Source: Phyllobacterium sp. 21LDTY02-6 (GTDB lineage: Bacteria > Pseudomonadota > Alphaproteobacteria > Rhizobiales > Rhizobiaceae). From it: 64,000 nt of DNA. Both the position numbers and the translations under genes were made by a program. The stretch spans positions 281,973-345,972 of the forward strand of contig NZ_JAMJWD020000007.1 of assembly GCF_023554255.2 (NCBI RefSeq), in the 5' to 3' direction. The notes under the pieces were generated by a model, which was not told the origin of the DNA, made no database searches, and saw nothing but the letters and a program-made list of their open reading frames with translations. Below are positions 42,908 to 51,734 of this stretch, piece by piece; position 1 is the stretch's first letter; each line of letters starts with the position of its first letter.

Positions 42908-44557
42908 AGGCCCCTCGCCGCCCTGCGGCGGCACCCAATTGATGTTCTGGTTGGGGTCCTTGATGTCGCAGGTCTTGCAGTGCACGCAGTTCTGCGCGTT
43001 GATGACGAATTTCGGCCCGTCGCCTTCCTCGATCCATTCATAGACGCCGGCCGGGCAGTAACGCGCCGAAGGCCCGGCGAACACATCATGTTCCGAGGTC
43101 TTCTGCAGCGCCATGTCCTTGACGATCAGGTGGGCGGGCTCGTTCTCCTCATGATTGGTATTGGAGAGGAAAACCGAGGATAGCCGGTCGAAGGTGAGCA
43201 CGCCGTCCGCCTTCGGATAGGCAATCGGCTTGTGCTTGCTGGCCGGTTCGAGCGAGGCCGCATCGGTCTTGCCATGCTTCCACGTGCCGAAGGGCGACCA
43301 GCCGCCGAAGATCGTGTTCAGCCACATGTCGAGGCCGCCCAGCACCACGCCGCCGATCGTGCCGAGACGCGACCACATCGGCTTCACATTGCGCACGCGC
43401 TTCAGGTCCTTGCCGATCTCGCTGCTGCGCCAGGCATCCTCATAGGCGGCAAGCTCGTCATTCGCCCTGCCATCGGCCAGCGCCTGCGCCACATGTTCAG
43501 CCGCCAGCATGCCGGAGAGCATGGCATTGTGCGAACCCTTGATGCGCGGGACATTGACGAAGCCGGCTGAACAGCCAAGCAGCGCGCCGCCGGGGAAGGA
43601 GAGCTTCGGCACGGATTGCCAGCCGCCTTCGGTGATGGCGCGCGCGCCATAGGAAAGCCGCTTGCCGCCCTCGAACGTGCCGCGGATCGCCGGATGCGTC
43701 TTGAAGCGCTGGAATTCCTCGAAGGGCGAAAGATAGGGGTTCTTGTAATTGAGGTGCATGACGAAGCCGACGGCAACGGTATTGTCCTCCAGATGGTAGA
43801 GGAAGGAGCCGCCGCCGGTCTTCATGTCGAGCGGCCAGCCGAAGGAATGCTGGACCAGCCCGAGCTGGTGCCTGGAGGGATCGACCTGCCACAATTCCTT
43901 GATGCCGATGCCGAACTTCGCCGGTTCCTTGCCCTCGTCGAGCTTGAAGCGCGCGATCAGTTGCTTTGCCAGCGAGCCGCGGGCGCCTTCCGCGATCAGC
44001 GTATATTTGCCGAGAAGCTCCATGCCGCGCGTATAGGCCGGGCCATGCGAGCCGTCCTTCTCGATGCCCATGTCGCCCGTCGCAACGCCGATGACGGCGC
44101 CATTGTCGTCGTAAAGCACCTCGGTGGCCGCAAATCCGGGATAGATCTCGACGCCGAGCTCTTCGGCCTTGGTCGCCAGCCAGCGGCAGACATTGCCGAG
44201 GGAGACGATGTAATTGCCATGATTGTTCATCAGCGGCGGCATGGCGAAATTCGGCAGCCGCACCGAACCTGCGGGGCCGAGCACGAGGAAATGATCGGCG
44301 GTTACCGGCGTCTTGAAGGGATGGCCCTCCTCCTCGCGCCAGCCGGGCAGCAGCTTGTCGATGCCGACCGGATCGACGACCGCGCCGGAAAGGATATGCG
44401 CGCCGACCTCGCCGCCCTTTTCGAGCACCACGACGGAAAGCTCGGGATTGACCTGCTTGAGCCTGATCGCGGCAGCCAGGCCCGAAGGTCCTCCGCCGAC
44501 GATGACGACATCAAACTCCATGCTCTCGCGCTCTGGAAGTTCAACCGTCTCACTCAT
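42890..44557 (-). CDS. Electron transfer flavoprotein-ubiquinone oxidoreductase
   Basis: Inner-membrane enzyme taking electrons from ETF to ubiquinone. The 555-residue protein has the FAD dinucleotide motif VIVGGGPSGLAAAIRL (residues 18-33), the ubiquinone and membrane region (SYGARAITEGGWQSVPKL, GCSAGFVNVPRIKGSHNAM), and the C-terminal 4Fe-4S cluster ligands YCPAGVYEW and NCVHCKTCDIKDP. AGGAGG lies 6 nt before the ATG at 44557. It serves the acyl-CoA dehydrogenase at 28989. The etfAB genes are not in this window. Confidence 0.93.
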   Translation of the reverse strand: MSETVELPERESMEFDVVIVGGGPSGLAAAIRLKQVNPELSVVVLEKGGEVGAHILSGAVVDPVGIDKLLPGWREEEGHPFKTPVTADHFLVLGPAGSVRLPNFAMPPLMNNHGNYIVSLGNVCRWLATKAEELGVEIYPGFAATEVLYDDNGAVIGVATGDMGIEKDGSHGPAYTRGMELLGKYTLIAEGARGSLAKQLIARFKLDEGKEPAKFGIGIKELWQVDPSRHQLGLVQHSFGWPLDMKTGGGSFLYHLEDNTVAVGFVMHLNYKNPYLSPFEEFQRFKTHPAIRGTFEGGKRLSYGARAITEGGWQSVPKLSFPGGALLGCSAGFVNVPRIKGSHNAMLSGMLAAEHVAQALADGRANDELAAYEDAWRSSEIGKDLKRVRNVKPMWSRLGTIGGVVLGGLDMWLNTIFGGWSPFGTWKHGKTDAASLEPASKHKPIAYPKADGVLTFDRLSSVFLSNTNHEENEPAHLIVKDMALQKTSEHDVFAGPSARYCPAGVYEWIEEGDGPKFVINAQNCVHCKTCDIKDPNQNINWVPPQGGEGPVYTNM

Positions 44558-44803
44558 GCAATCCTCCTGCCTAAATTCCCTCATGCGCAAAGCGCGATCG
44601 TTTTTTCGATTTCTAGCGCAACAATAAAGGTTTACTACCCTCTGTCGCCGCATCCATATGCGGCCAATTGCCCCCATAGCACGACGCTCTGCGCATTTTA
44701 TCCTTACTTGTACGTAAACGTCAATATTCTGCAGCCGGCTTGTGATTTGCCTGGAGGCCGGTTTTCGGCATAATCATCCATTGTGTCTCTATGTGGAGGC
44801 CGC

Positions 44804-45403
44804 ATGAAGCCATCGCTTCCGATTGGCGCGGGACTGTTGCTGTTCTGCCTTTGCCTGCTTTACGGGCCTCGCAGCCTTGCGCAGGAGGAAAAGCTTTGGA
44901 CAGCAGGGCGCTACAGCTTTTCCGACGAGATGGGCGGTTTCACCATAAGGGGCATCAGCGGCCGCGGCACGGAGGACGATCCCATCGTGCTCGTGCAGGA
45001 GTTCAATGCGGCATCGCCAGTCCTGCTCGTCATCCGCACCGAAAGCACCGCCCTGCGCGATCCGGCCGACGATATCGGCATATTGTTCTATCTGCGGGTC
45101 GAGGCGATCAATGGCGGCGGCCATCCCTGGGTGGAGTTCGCCTTCGAGTTGCAGGAGCAGCTCAACCTGCCCAGCGATTATGGCGACGGCCTCTCGTTCT
45201 ACCAGCCCGGCCACAAGGTGGATTCGATCAAATCCGACGGTTTCAGGACCTTCAAGGATGATTTCGAGCCCTATGACCGCATGATCTTCACCGATGGCGT
45301 CACCAATCCGGCGCAAAGCACCAGCTTCGTCTTCCCCATCGCCGACTTTACCCCGAAGCGCATGTTTTATCTGGTGCAGGACCCGCGCATTCCTTCTTCG
45401 TGA
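44804..45403 (+). CDS. Conserved exported protein of unknown function
   Basis: 199-residue secreted protein. Signal peptide MKPSLPIGAGLLLFCLCLLY...SLAQ, then RYSFSDEMGGFTIRGISGRGTEDDPIVLVQEF, ELQEQLNLPSDYGDGLSFYQPG and FEPYDRMIFTDGVTNPAQS with a C-terminal DFTPKRMFYLVQDPRIP. It is beta-rich with no cysteines in the mature part. I recognise the pattern as a protein widespread in Rhizobiales next to ETF-QO, but know no function. GGAGG lies 5 nt before the ATG at 44804; a GTG at 44783 is the alternative. Confidence 0.72.
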   Translation: MKPSLPIGAGLLLFCLCLLYGPRSLAQEEKLWTAGRYSFSDEMGGFTIRGISGRGTEDDPIVLVQEFNAASPVLLVIRTESTALRDPADDIGILFYLRVEAINGGGHPWVEFAFELQEQLNLPSDYGDGLSFYQPGHKVDSIKSDGFRTFKDDFEPYDRMIFTDGVTNPAQSTSFVFPIADFTPKRMFYLVQDPRIPSS

Positions 45404-45455
45404 CCTTGCATTAGGCACGGCAATTTGCGACTTCAGAGAAGAAGAGGTTGGGTCA

Positions 45456-46301
45456 TTGGCGAGCATAAGGGAAATATTGCACTTCTACGCGGAAGCGGGC
45501 GTCGATGCCGCGCTGAGCGATTTGCCCGTCGATCGCTTCGCCGCGGAGCCGCCGCCGGCGCGCCCGGCGCCCGAACCGCGCGAGATGGCGGCACGGCCTC
45601 CGTCCCAGCCGCGCGAGATGCGGGCCGAACGGGCCCCTGCACCGGCGCCGACACCGGCTTCCACCCTGAACAAGGCTTCCGTTCCCGACGATGCCAAGAT
45701 CGCCATGGCGCGCCAGCTTGCCGCCGGCGCGGCGACGCTTGAGGAACTGCACGAGCAACTGGCCGCCTTTGACGGCTGCAACCTGAAATTCACCGCCAAG
45801 AACCTCGTCTTCGCCGATGGCAATCCGCAGGCGGCGATCATGTTCGTCGGCGAGGCGCCGGGGCGCGAGGAGGATCTGGAGGGCAAGCCATTCATCGGCC
45901 GGTCCGGGCAATTGCTCGACCGCATGTTCGCCGCCATCGGGCTCGACCGGCAGAGCGTCTACATCGCCAATACGATACCCTGGCGGCCGCCGGGCAACCG
46001 CACGCCGACGCCGCTCGAAACCGAGATCTGCCGGCCGTTCTTCGAGCGCCAAGTGGAACTGGTCAATCCGAAGCTTCTCGTTGCGCTGGGTGGGCCGGCC
46101 GCGAAGGCGCTGACCAGTTCGACCGAAGGCATATTGCGCCTGCGCGGCAACTGGAAGCAGCATCTGACCGCATCAGGCCAGCAGATACCGGTGATGCCGA
46201 CATTGCATCCGGCCTATCTGCTGCGCAATCCGGCGCAGAAGCGCTTCGCCTGGCGGGATTTCGTCAATGTCAAACTGCGGCTGAAGGCGCTGACGGATTG
46301 A
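45456..46301 (+). CDS. Uracil-DNA glycosylase, family-4-like but lacking two cluster cysteines
   Basis: 281-residue DNA repair glycosylase. N-terminal helix SIREILHFYAEAGVDAAL, a Pro/Ala/Arg-rich linker (residues about 30-70), then the catalytic domain with motif A GEAPGREEDLEGKPFIGRSGQLLDRM and motif B LHPAYLLR. Family 4 enzymes hold a 4Fe-4S cluster by four Cys; here only two are seen (FDGCNLKF and TEICRPF), and the usual KCRPP is PWRPP. A cluster-free class has been described in Bradyrhizobium, which this may represent. TTG at 45456 with AGAGG upstream is the best start. Confidence 0.85.
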   Translation: MASIREILHFYAEAGVDAALSDLPVDRFAAEPPPARPAPEPREMAARPPSQPREMRAERAPAPAPTPASTLNKASVPDDAKIAMARQLAAGAATLEELHEQLAAFDGCNLKFTAKNLVFADGNPQAAIMFVGEAPGREEDLEGKPFIGRSGQLLDRMFAAIGLDRQSVYIANTIPWRPPGNRTPTPLETEICRPFFERQVELVNPKLLVALGGPAAKALTSSTEGILRLRGNWKQHLTASGQQIPVMPTLHPAYLLRNPAQKRFAWRDFVNVKLRLKALTD

Positions 46302-46399
46302 TCTGGCGCAAAATTGGAATGGCGGTGTCGTAAATTCCGGGGTAAAGGCGCCGAACGCCCTGTAAGTTCGGGCTTTATCGGGAATTAGGGCCTCACACC

Positions 46400-47644
46400 A
46401 TGCTCCGCCAGCTTCTGCCGATCGCGGCCCTTCTGACCAGCACCTTCCTGATGCTCACGGCGGGCGGCCTCGCCGGCATCCTGCTGCCGCTGCGCGCCGG
46501 GATGGAGGGCTGGTCGCCGACGACGATCGGCTGGATGGGCACCGGCTATGCCCTCGCCTTCACCGGCGGCTGCATCATCGTGCCGCGCCTCGTGCGCCGC
46601 GTCGGGCATGTGCGGGTATTCGCCGTGCTCCTCACCCTGCTCAGCATGTCCATGCTCATGCACGGCCTCGTCATGAGCCCCCTCGCCTGGACGCTGTTCC
46701 GCGCGCTGGCCGGTTTCTCGCTGGCCGGCAGCTACATGGTCATCGAGAGCTGGCTCAATGAACGCGTCACCAACGCGACGCGCGGCATGGTGTTCTCGAT
46801 CTACATGATCGTTTCGATGGTGGGGCTGCTCGTCGGCCAATATATCCTGCCCTTCGGCAACTCGGCCACGCAGGCGCTGTTCATGATCGGCGCGCTGATC
46901 TATGCGGCAGCGCTGGTGCCGACCGGCCTTTCCAACGCGCAATCGCCCCGCCCGCTGACGCAGGTGTCGCTCGACCTGCCCGCCCTCTACGCCCGCTCGC
47001 CCGCCGCCATGGTCGGCTCGCTGCTCGCCGGGATCATTGCCGGCGCCTGGAACTTCCTCTCCGCCGTCTATGGCCGCGACATCGGGCTTTCGACATTCGG
47101 CATCGCCACCATGATCGCCAGCGCCATGATCGGCGGCGCCATCTTCCAGTATCCCATCGGCCGCATCTCGGATTTCGTCGACAGGCGCTATGTCATGGTC
47201 GTCGCCGGGCTCGGCGGCGTGCTGCTGTCGCTGATCATGATCTTCTTGCAGCCGACGACGCCATGGCTGGTCTATACGCTGATGTTCGCCTTTGGCACCG
47301 TGCTCTTCCCGATCTATTCGCTCAATGTCGCCCATGCCAATGATTTTGCCGAGTCGAGCGAATTCGTGAAGGTTTCGAGCGGATTGCTGATCGTCTACGG
47401 CATCGGCAGCATGATCGGACCGCAGATCGCCGGGCGGCTGATGGATTTCTCCGGCCCTTCCGGCTTCTTCCTGACCATGGCGCTCACCTATGCCGCCTAT
47501 GCCGGATATGCCTTCTGGCGCAGCCTGCGCCGCGCATCGCAGGCGCCGTCGGAGCGGACCGATTTCACCTTCAATGCCCATGACCGGCAGACGCCCGAGA
47601 CGTTCAACCTGCATCCGCTGAGCGAGCAGCAAGGCGATACGTGA
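46400..47644 (+). CDS. Major facilitator superfamily transporter (YcaD-like)
   Basis: 414-residue permease with 12 predicted transmembrane helices. Visible are the N-terminal FLMLTAGGLAGILLPLR, the loop 2-3 pattern GTGYALAFTGGCIIVPRLVRRVGH, YMVIESWLNERVTNATRG, which is the characteristic loop of the YcaD group, and GRISDFVDRRYVMV in the mid loop. The substrate is unknown. A GGGAATTAGGG precedes the ATG at 46400. The neighbour downstream is a convergent DMT transporter. Confidence 0.85.
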   Translation: MLRQLLPIAALLTSTFLMLTAGGLAGILLPLRAGMEGWSPTTIGWMGTGYALAFTGGCIIVPRLVRRVGHVRVFAVLLTLLSMSMLMHGLVMSPLAWTLFRALAGFSLAGSYMVIESWLNERVTNATRGMVFSIYMIVSMVGLLVGQYILPFGNSATQALFMIGALIYAAALVPTGLSNAQSPRPLTQVSLDLPALYARSPAAMVGSLLAGIIAGAWNFLSAVYGRDIGLSTFGIATMIASAMIGGAIFQYPIGRISDFVDRRYVMVVAGLGGVLLSLIMIFLQPTTPWLVYTLMFAFGTVLFPIYSLNVAHANDFAESSEFVKVSSGLLIVYGIGSMIGPQIAGRLMDFSGPSGFFLTMALTYAAYAGYAFWRSLRRASQAPSERTDFTFNAHDRQTPETFNLHPLSEQQGDT

Positions 47645-47657
47645 CGGCGAAGACGTT

Positions 47658-48641
47658 CTAGCCCTGCGGTGTCGAGGCCTTCTTGGCTCGGGCCCGCGCC
47701 AGCCCCAGCCGGTGCTCGCGATAGATGATGAATATGCCGGCGCCGATGACGATGATCGCGCCCAGCACCATTTCACGCGTCGGCACATCGCCGAACATGA
47801 GATAGCCGATGGCGAGGCCGAGCAGCATCGAGGTATATTCGAAGGGCGCGATGGCCGACATGTCCGCATGGCGATAGCTCTCGGTGAGCAATATCTGCGC
47901 GACGCCGCCGGCAAGGCCGGCCATGATGAGATAGACCGCCTGCGGCCCGGTCGGCCATACCCATCCGAAAGGAAAGCTGACCAGCGCGATGAAGCTCGAG
48001 GCGATGGAGAAATAGACGACGATGGTCGGGGTGCGCTCGGTCTGGACCAGCTTGCGCACCAGCAGCATGGCGATTGCCGCAAGGCCCGCCCCGCCGAGCG
48101 TCGCAAGCGCGCCGACGGCCTGGTCGCCGCCGAACTCCGTATCGCCGGTGAAGAAGGACAGGCGCGGCCAGAGGATGATGAGCACGCCCGCAAGACCGAT
48201 GGCGACAGCGGTCCAGCGGTAGAGCCGAACCGTCTCCTTGAGGAAGATGGCGCTGCAGACCACCGTCAGGAGCGGCGTCGCATAGCTGATCGCGATGGCT
48301 TCCGGCAGCGGCAGCTTGGTCAGGCCGTAGAAGCTCAGCGACATGGCGCTGACCCCGACGAAGCCGCGCCAGAAATGGCTGAAGGGTTCGCTGGTGCGGA
48401 AGGCAACCGAGAGTTGCCCCTGCCAGGCGATGAAGACGATGACGGGAAAAATGGCGAAGAAGGAGCGGAAGAACACCAATTGTCCTGCCGGGACGCCATC
48501 GGATGCCTTGAGCAGGCTGGACATGCAGACGAAGACGCATACGGAAGCGACCTTGAGCCCGATGCCAAGCATGACATTCGTGCTGCGCAAGCTGCCTGTA
48601 TTCGTCAGTTCACCGCCCTGCGGGTGAACATTGGTGGACAC
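47658..48641 (-). CDS. EamA/DMT-family transporter
   Basis: 327-residue drug/metabolite transporter with ten predicted helices in two EamA repeats: VASVCVFVCMSSLLKASDGVPAGQLVFFRSFFAI in the first and GGAGLAAIAMLLVRKLVQTERTPTIVVYFSI in the second, ending in a charged tail. The start is GTG at 48641 (VSTNVHPQGG): GAGGA lies 9 nt ahead, whereas the in-frame ATG at 48677 has no site. Substrate unknown. Confidence 0.82.
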   Translation of the reverse strand: MSTNVHPQGGELTNTGSLRSTNVMLGIGLKVASVCVFVCMSSLLKASDGVPAGQLVFFRSFFAIFPVIVFIAWQGQLSVAFRTSEPFSHFWRGFVGVSAMSLSFYGLTKLPLPEAIAISYATPLLTVVCSAIFLKETVRLYRWTAVAIGLAGVLIILWPRLSFFTGDTEFGGDQAVGALATLGGAGLAAIAMLLVRKLVQTERTPTIVVYFSIASSFIALVSFPFGWVWPTGPQAVYLIMAGLAGGVAQILLTESYRHADMSAIAPFEYTSMLLGLAIGYLMFGDVPTREMVLGAIIVIGAGIFIIYREHRLGLARARAKKASTPQG

Positions 48642-48848
48642 GGGGGGATTCCTCAAGACCTGGAGCGGCCGCCGCATATGCGCCAGCTGATATATCTTTA
48701 GGATGGATCAAGGGCCAGTGCCAGACGAAATCCCGATCAATTTGCATTTTTCCGGCTTACACCGGGTGAAGCATCCGGACATGTATCCTTGATTGTGCCG
48801 CCGGAAAAACAGGTTAAGGTGCCGCAACGATAACAAGGACTAGCATTC

Positions 48849-51494
48849 ATGCGTACTGATACCGGCCAGGTTTTCCGACTGGAAGATTACAAGCCAACCG
48901 ACTTTCTCATTCCCGAGACGCGTCTCGAGTTCGTGCTTCATCCCGAGCGCACGATCGTCAAATCCGTGCTGACCGTCGAACGCCGCGAAGGCGCGGCAGC
49001 GGATGCGCCGCTGATCCTCGATGGCGACGAGCTCGCGCTGACGGAACTGAAGATAGACGGCACGCCGGCAGGCGATAATTCCTATGTTGCAACGCCCGAC
49101 AGGCTGGAGATAAGCGGCCTGCCCGCCAGCGGCACGTTCACGCTGGAAATCGTCACCGAGATCAACCCCACCACCAACCGCCAGCTCTCCGGCCTCTACC
49201 GGTCGAGCGACGTCTATTGCACGCAATGCGAGGCGGAAGGCTTTCGCCGCATCACCTATTTCCTCGACCGGCCGGACCTGCTTTCGGTCTATACGGTGCG
49301 TATCGAGGCCGACCGCAGCGAAGCGCCCCTGCTGCTGTCGAATGGCAATCCTCAGGAAAGCGGCGACCTCGGCAATGGCCGGCATTTCGCCGTCTGGCAC
49401 GATCCGCATCCGAAGCCGACCTATCTCTTCGCGCTGGTGGCGGGCGATCTCGGCGTCGTCAAGGACCGCTTCACCACCGCCTCCGGCAGGCTGGTCGATC
49501 TCGGCATCTATGTCGAGCATGGCAAGGAAGGCCGCGCGCTCTACGCCATGGACGCGCTGCAACGTTCGATGCGCTGGGACGAGGAGAAGTTCGGCCGCGA
49601 ATATGATCTCGATGTCTTCAACGTCGTCGCCGTGTCGGATTTCAACATGGGCGCGATGGAGAACAAGGGGCTCAATGTCTTCAACGACAAATATGTGCTG
49701 GCGGACCCGGATACGGCGACCGACGCCGATTATGCCGGCATAGAGGCCGTCATCGCCCATGAATATTTCCACAATTGGACAGGAAACAGAATCACTTGCC
49801 GCGACTGGTTCCAGCTCTGTCTCAAGGAGGGCCTGACCGTCTATCGCGATCATGAATTCTCCGCCGACATGCGCTCGCGGCCGGTGAAGCGCATCGCCGA
49901 GGTGAAGGGCCTGAAGGCGCATCAGTTTCCCGAGGATGCCGGCCCCCTCGCCCATCCCGTGCGCCCGCGCCAGTTCCGCGAGATCAACAATTTCTACACG
50001 TCGACGGTCTATGAAAAGGGATCGGAAGTCGTGCGGATGATCCATACGATCCTTGGCGCGGAGCTGTTCCGCAAGGGCATGGACCTCTATTTCGAGCGGC
50101 ATGACGGCGACGCGGCCACGATCGAGGATTTCATCAAGGTCTTCGAGGATGTGTCCGGCGAGGATCTGGGCCAGTTTGCGCTGTGGTACGATCAGGCGGG
50201 TACGCCCAACCTTGCGGTGACCTATGACTACGATGCGGCCAGCAAGGTTTTCGAGATCGAAATCGAACAATCGCAGAAGCCGACGCCGGGGCAGCCATCC
50301 AAGAAACCTATGCACATTCCCGTGCAGTTCGGCCTGCTCGGCGCCAAGGGCCGCGAATTGAAACCGGCCTCGGTAAAGGGCGGAACCGTCAAGGGCGACG
50401 TCATCCACCTGCGCAAGCGCAAGGAACGCTTCAGCTTCGGCGGCATTGGCGAGCGGCCGGTGCCGTCCCTGCTGCGCCAGTTCTCGGCGCCGGTGACGAT
50501 GACGAGCGAATTGACACGCTCCGATCTGGTCTTCCTCGCCCGCCACGATACGGATGAAGTGACGCGCTGGCAGGCGCTGACCCAGCTTCTGACCGCCAAG
50601 CTGACCAGCAATTCCAAGCGCATCCGCGGCGGCAAGCCGGCGACGATCGAGACTTCGTCGCTGCGCCTGCTCGGCGAACTCGCCACCAATGACCGGCTGG
50701 ACATGGCGTTCCGCGCCCTCTGCCTCGCCTTGCCCTCCGAGAGCGACATCGCGCGCGAGATCGGCAACAATATCGATCCGGATGCCGTACTCGCGAGCCG
50801 CGACGCGATGATCGCCGCCGTGGGCGACGCGCATGCGGACAAGCTCGCCGCGCTTTATTCGGACCTTGGCTATGACGGGCCTTTCAGCCCCGACGCGCAG
50901 AATGCCGGCAGGCGCGCCCTGCGCAATGTCATCCTCGACTATCTGAGCGTCGCCGAAAGGGATCCCGGCCGGGCGAAGCGGCAGTTCGGCTCGGCCGACA
51001 ACATGACGGACCGCGCCGCCGCGCTCAGCGTGCTGGTGCAGCGCTTCGGCGAAAGCAGCGCCGCCGAGGAAGCATTGGCCGTTTTCGAAAAGCGGTTCGG
51101 CGACGACGCGCTCGTCATGGACAAATGGTTCATGATCCAGGCCATGCGCCCCGGCTCCGCCGCGCTCGATCACGTTCGCGCCCTGATGAAGCATCGGCTG
51201 TTCTCGCTGGACAATCCCAACCGCACCAGGGCGCTTGTCGGCGCATTTTCGAGCGGGAACCAGACCGGCTTCAACCGTGTCGATGGCGAAGGCTACCGCT
51301 TTTTCGCGCAGACGATATTGCAGATCGATGGAAGGAACGGCCAGCTTGCGGCCCGCCTGCTCACCGCCATGCGGTCCTGGCGCTCGTTCGAACCGATTCG
51401 CCGCGAGCATGCGCGCGAGGCCCTAGCCTCCATTGCAACGGTCGGCGCTTTGTCGGCGGATGTGCGCGATATCGTCGAGCGCACGCTGGCCTGA
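48849..51494 (+). CDS. pepN: Aminopeptidase N (M1 family)
   Basis: 881-residue zinc aminopeptidase that trims peptides in the cytoplasm. The substrate-binding motif is MGAMENKGLN. The zinc site is His304, Glu305, His308 and Glu327 in HEYFHNWTGNRITC...CLKEGLT. The N-terminal beta domain (FRLEDYKPTDFLIPETRLEF) and the long C-terminal helical domain are complete, matching the 870-890 length of proteobacterial PepN. It precedes pleC on the same strand with a gap of about 240 nt. Confidence 0.95.
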   Translation: MRTDTGQVFRLEDYKPTDFLIPETRLEFVLHPERTIVKSVLTVERREGAAADAPLILDGDELALTELKIDGTPAGDNSYVATPDRLEISGLPASGTFTLEIVTEINPTTNRQLSGLYRSSDVYCTQCEAEGFRRITYFLDRPDLLSVYTVRIEADRSEAPLLLSNGNPQESGDLGNGRHFAVWHDPHPKPTYLFALVAGDLGVVKDRFTTASGRLVDLGIYVEHGKEGRALYAMDALQRSMRWDEEKFGREYDLDVFNVVAVSDFNMGAMENKGLNVFNDKYVLADPDTATDADYAGIEAVIAHEYFHNWTGNRITCRDWFQLCLKEGLTVYRDHEFSADMRSRPVKRIAEVKGLKAHQFPEDAGPLAHPVRPRQFREINNFYTSTVYEKGSEVVRMIHTILGAELFRKGMDLYFERHDGDAATIEDFIKVFEDVSGEDLGQFALWYDQAGTPNLAVTYDYDAASKVFEIEIEQSQKPTPGQPSKKPMHIPVQFGLLGAKGRELKPASVKGGTVKGDVIHLRKRKERFSFGGIGERPVPSLLRQFSAPVTMTSELTRSDLVFLARHDTDEVTRWQALTQLLTAKLTSNSKRIRGGKPATIETSSLRLLGELATNDRLDMAFRALCLALPSESDIAREIGNNIDPDAVLASRDAMIAAVGDAHADKLAALYSDLGYDGPFSPDAQNAGRRALRNVILDYLSVAERDPGRAKRQFGSADNMTDRAAALSVLVQRFGESSAAEEALAVFEKRFGDDALVMDKWFMIQAMRPGSAALDHVRALMKHRLFSLDNPNRTRALVGAFSSGNQTGFNRVDGEGYRFFAQTILQIDGRNGQLAARLLTAMRSWRSFEPIRREHAREALASIATVGALSADVRDIVERTLA

Positions 51495-51734
51495 AGCCGG
51501 TCCCGAAGCTTGTCCCGGGCAGGCTGAAGACTGGAATGCCGAGGTGAATTCGAGTCAATTCAATGGCTTGAATCCCTCGGCTCCGAGAGTGATTCAGCCC
51601 GCCCAAATCATTGATAAATATTTAACAAAAGCACTAGACACGCAGAATCAGTTTTGATTCACTATAGGTGCTTCGGATGTGCGGCGTGCCGAAGCAAATC
51701 ACGGGTAAAAGAAGGCTATCGAGGGGGCCAATCA

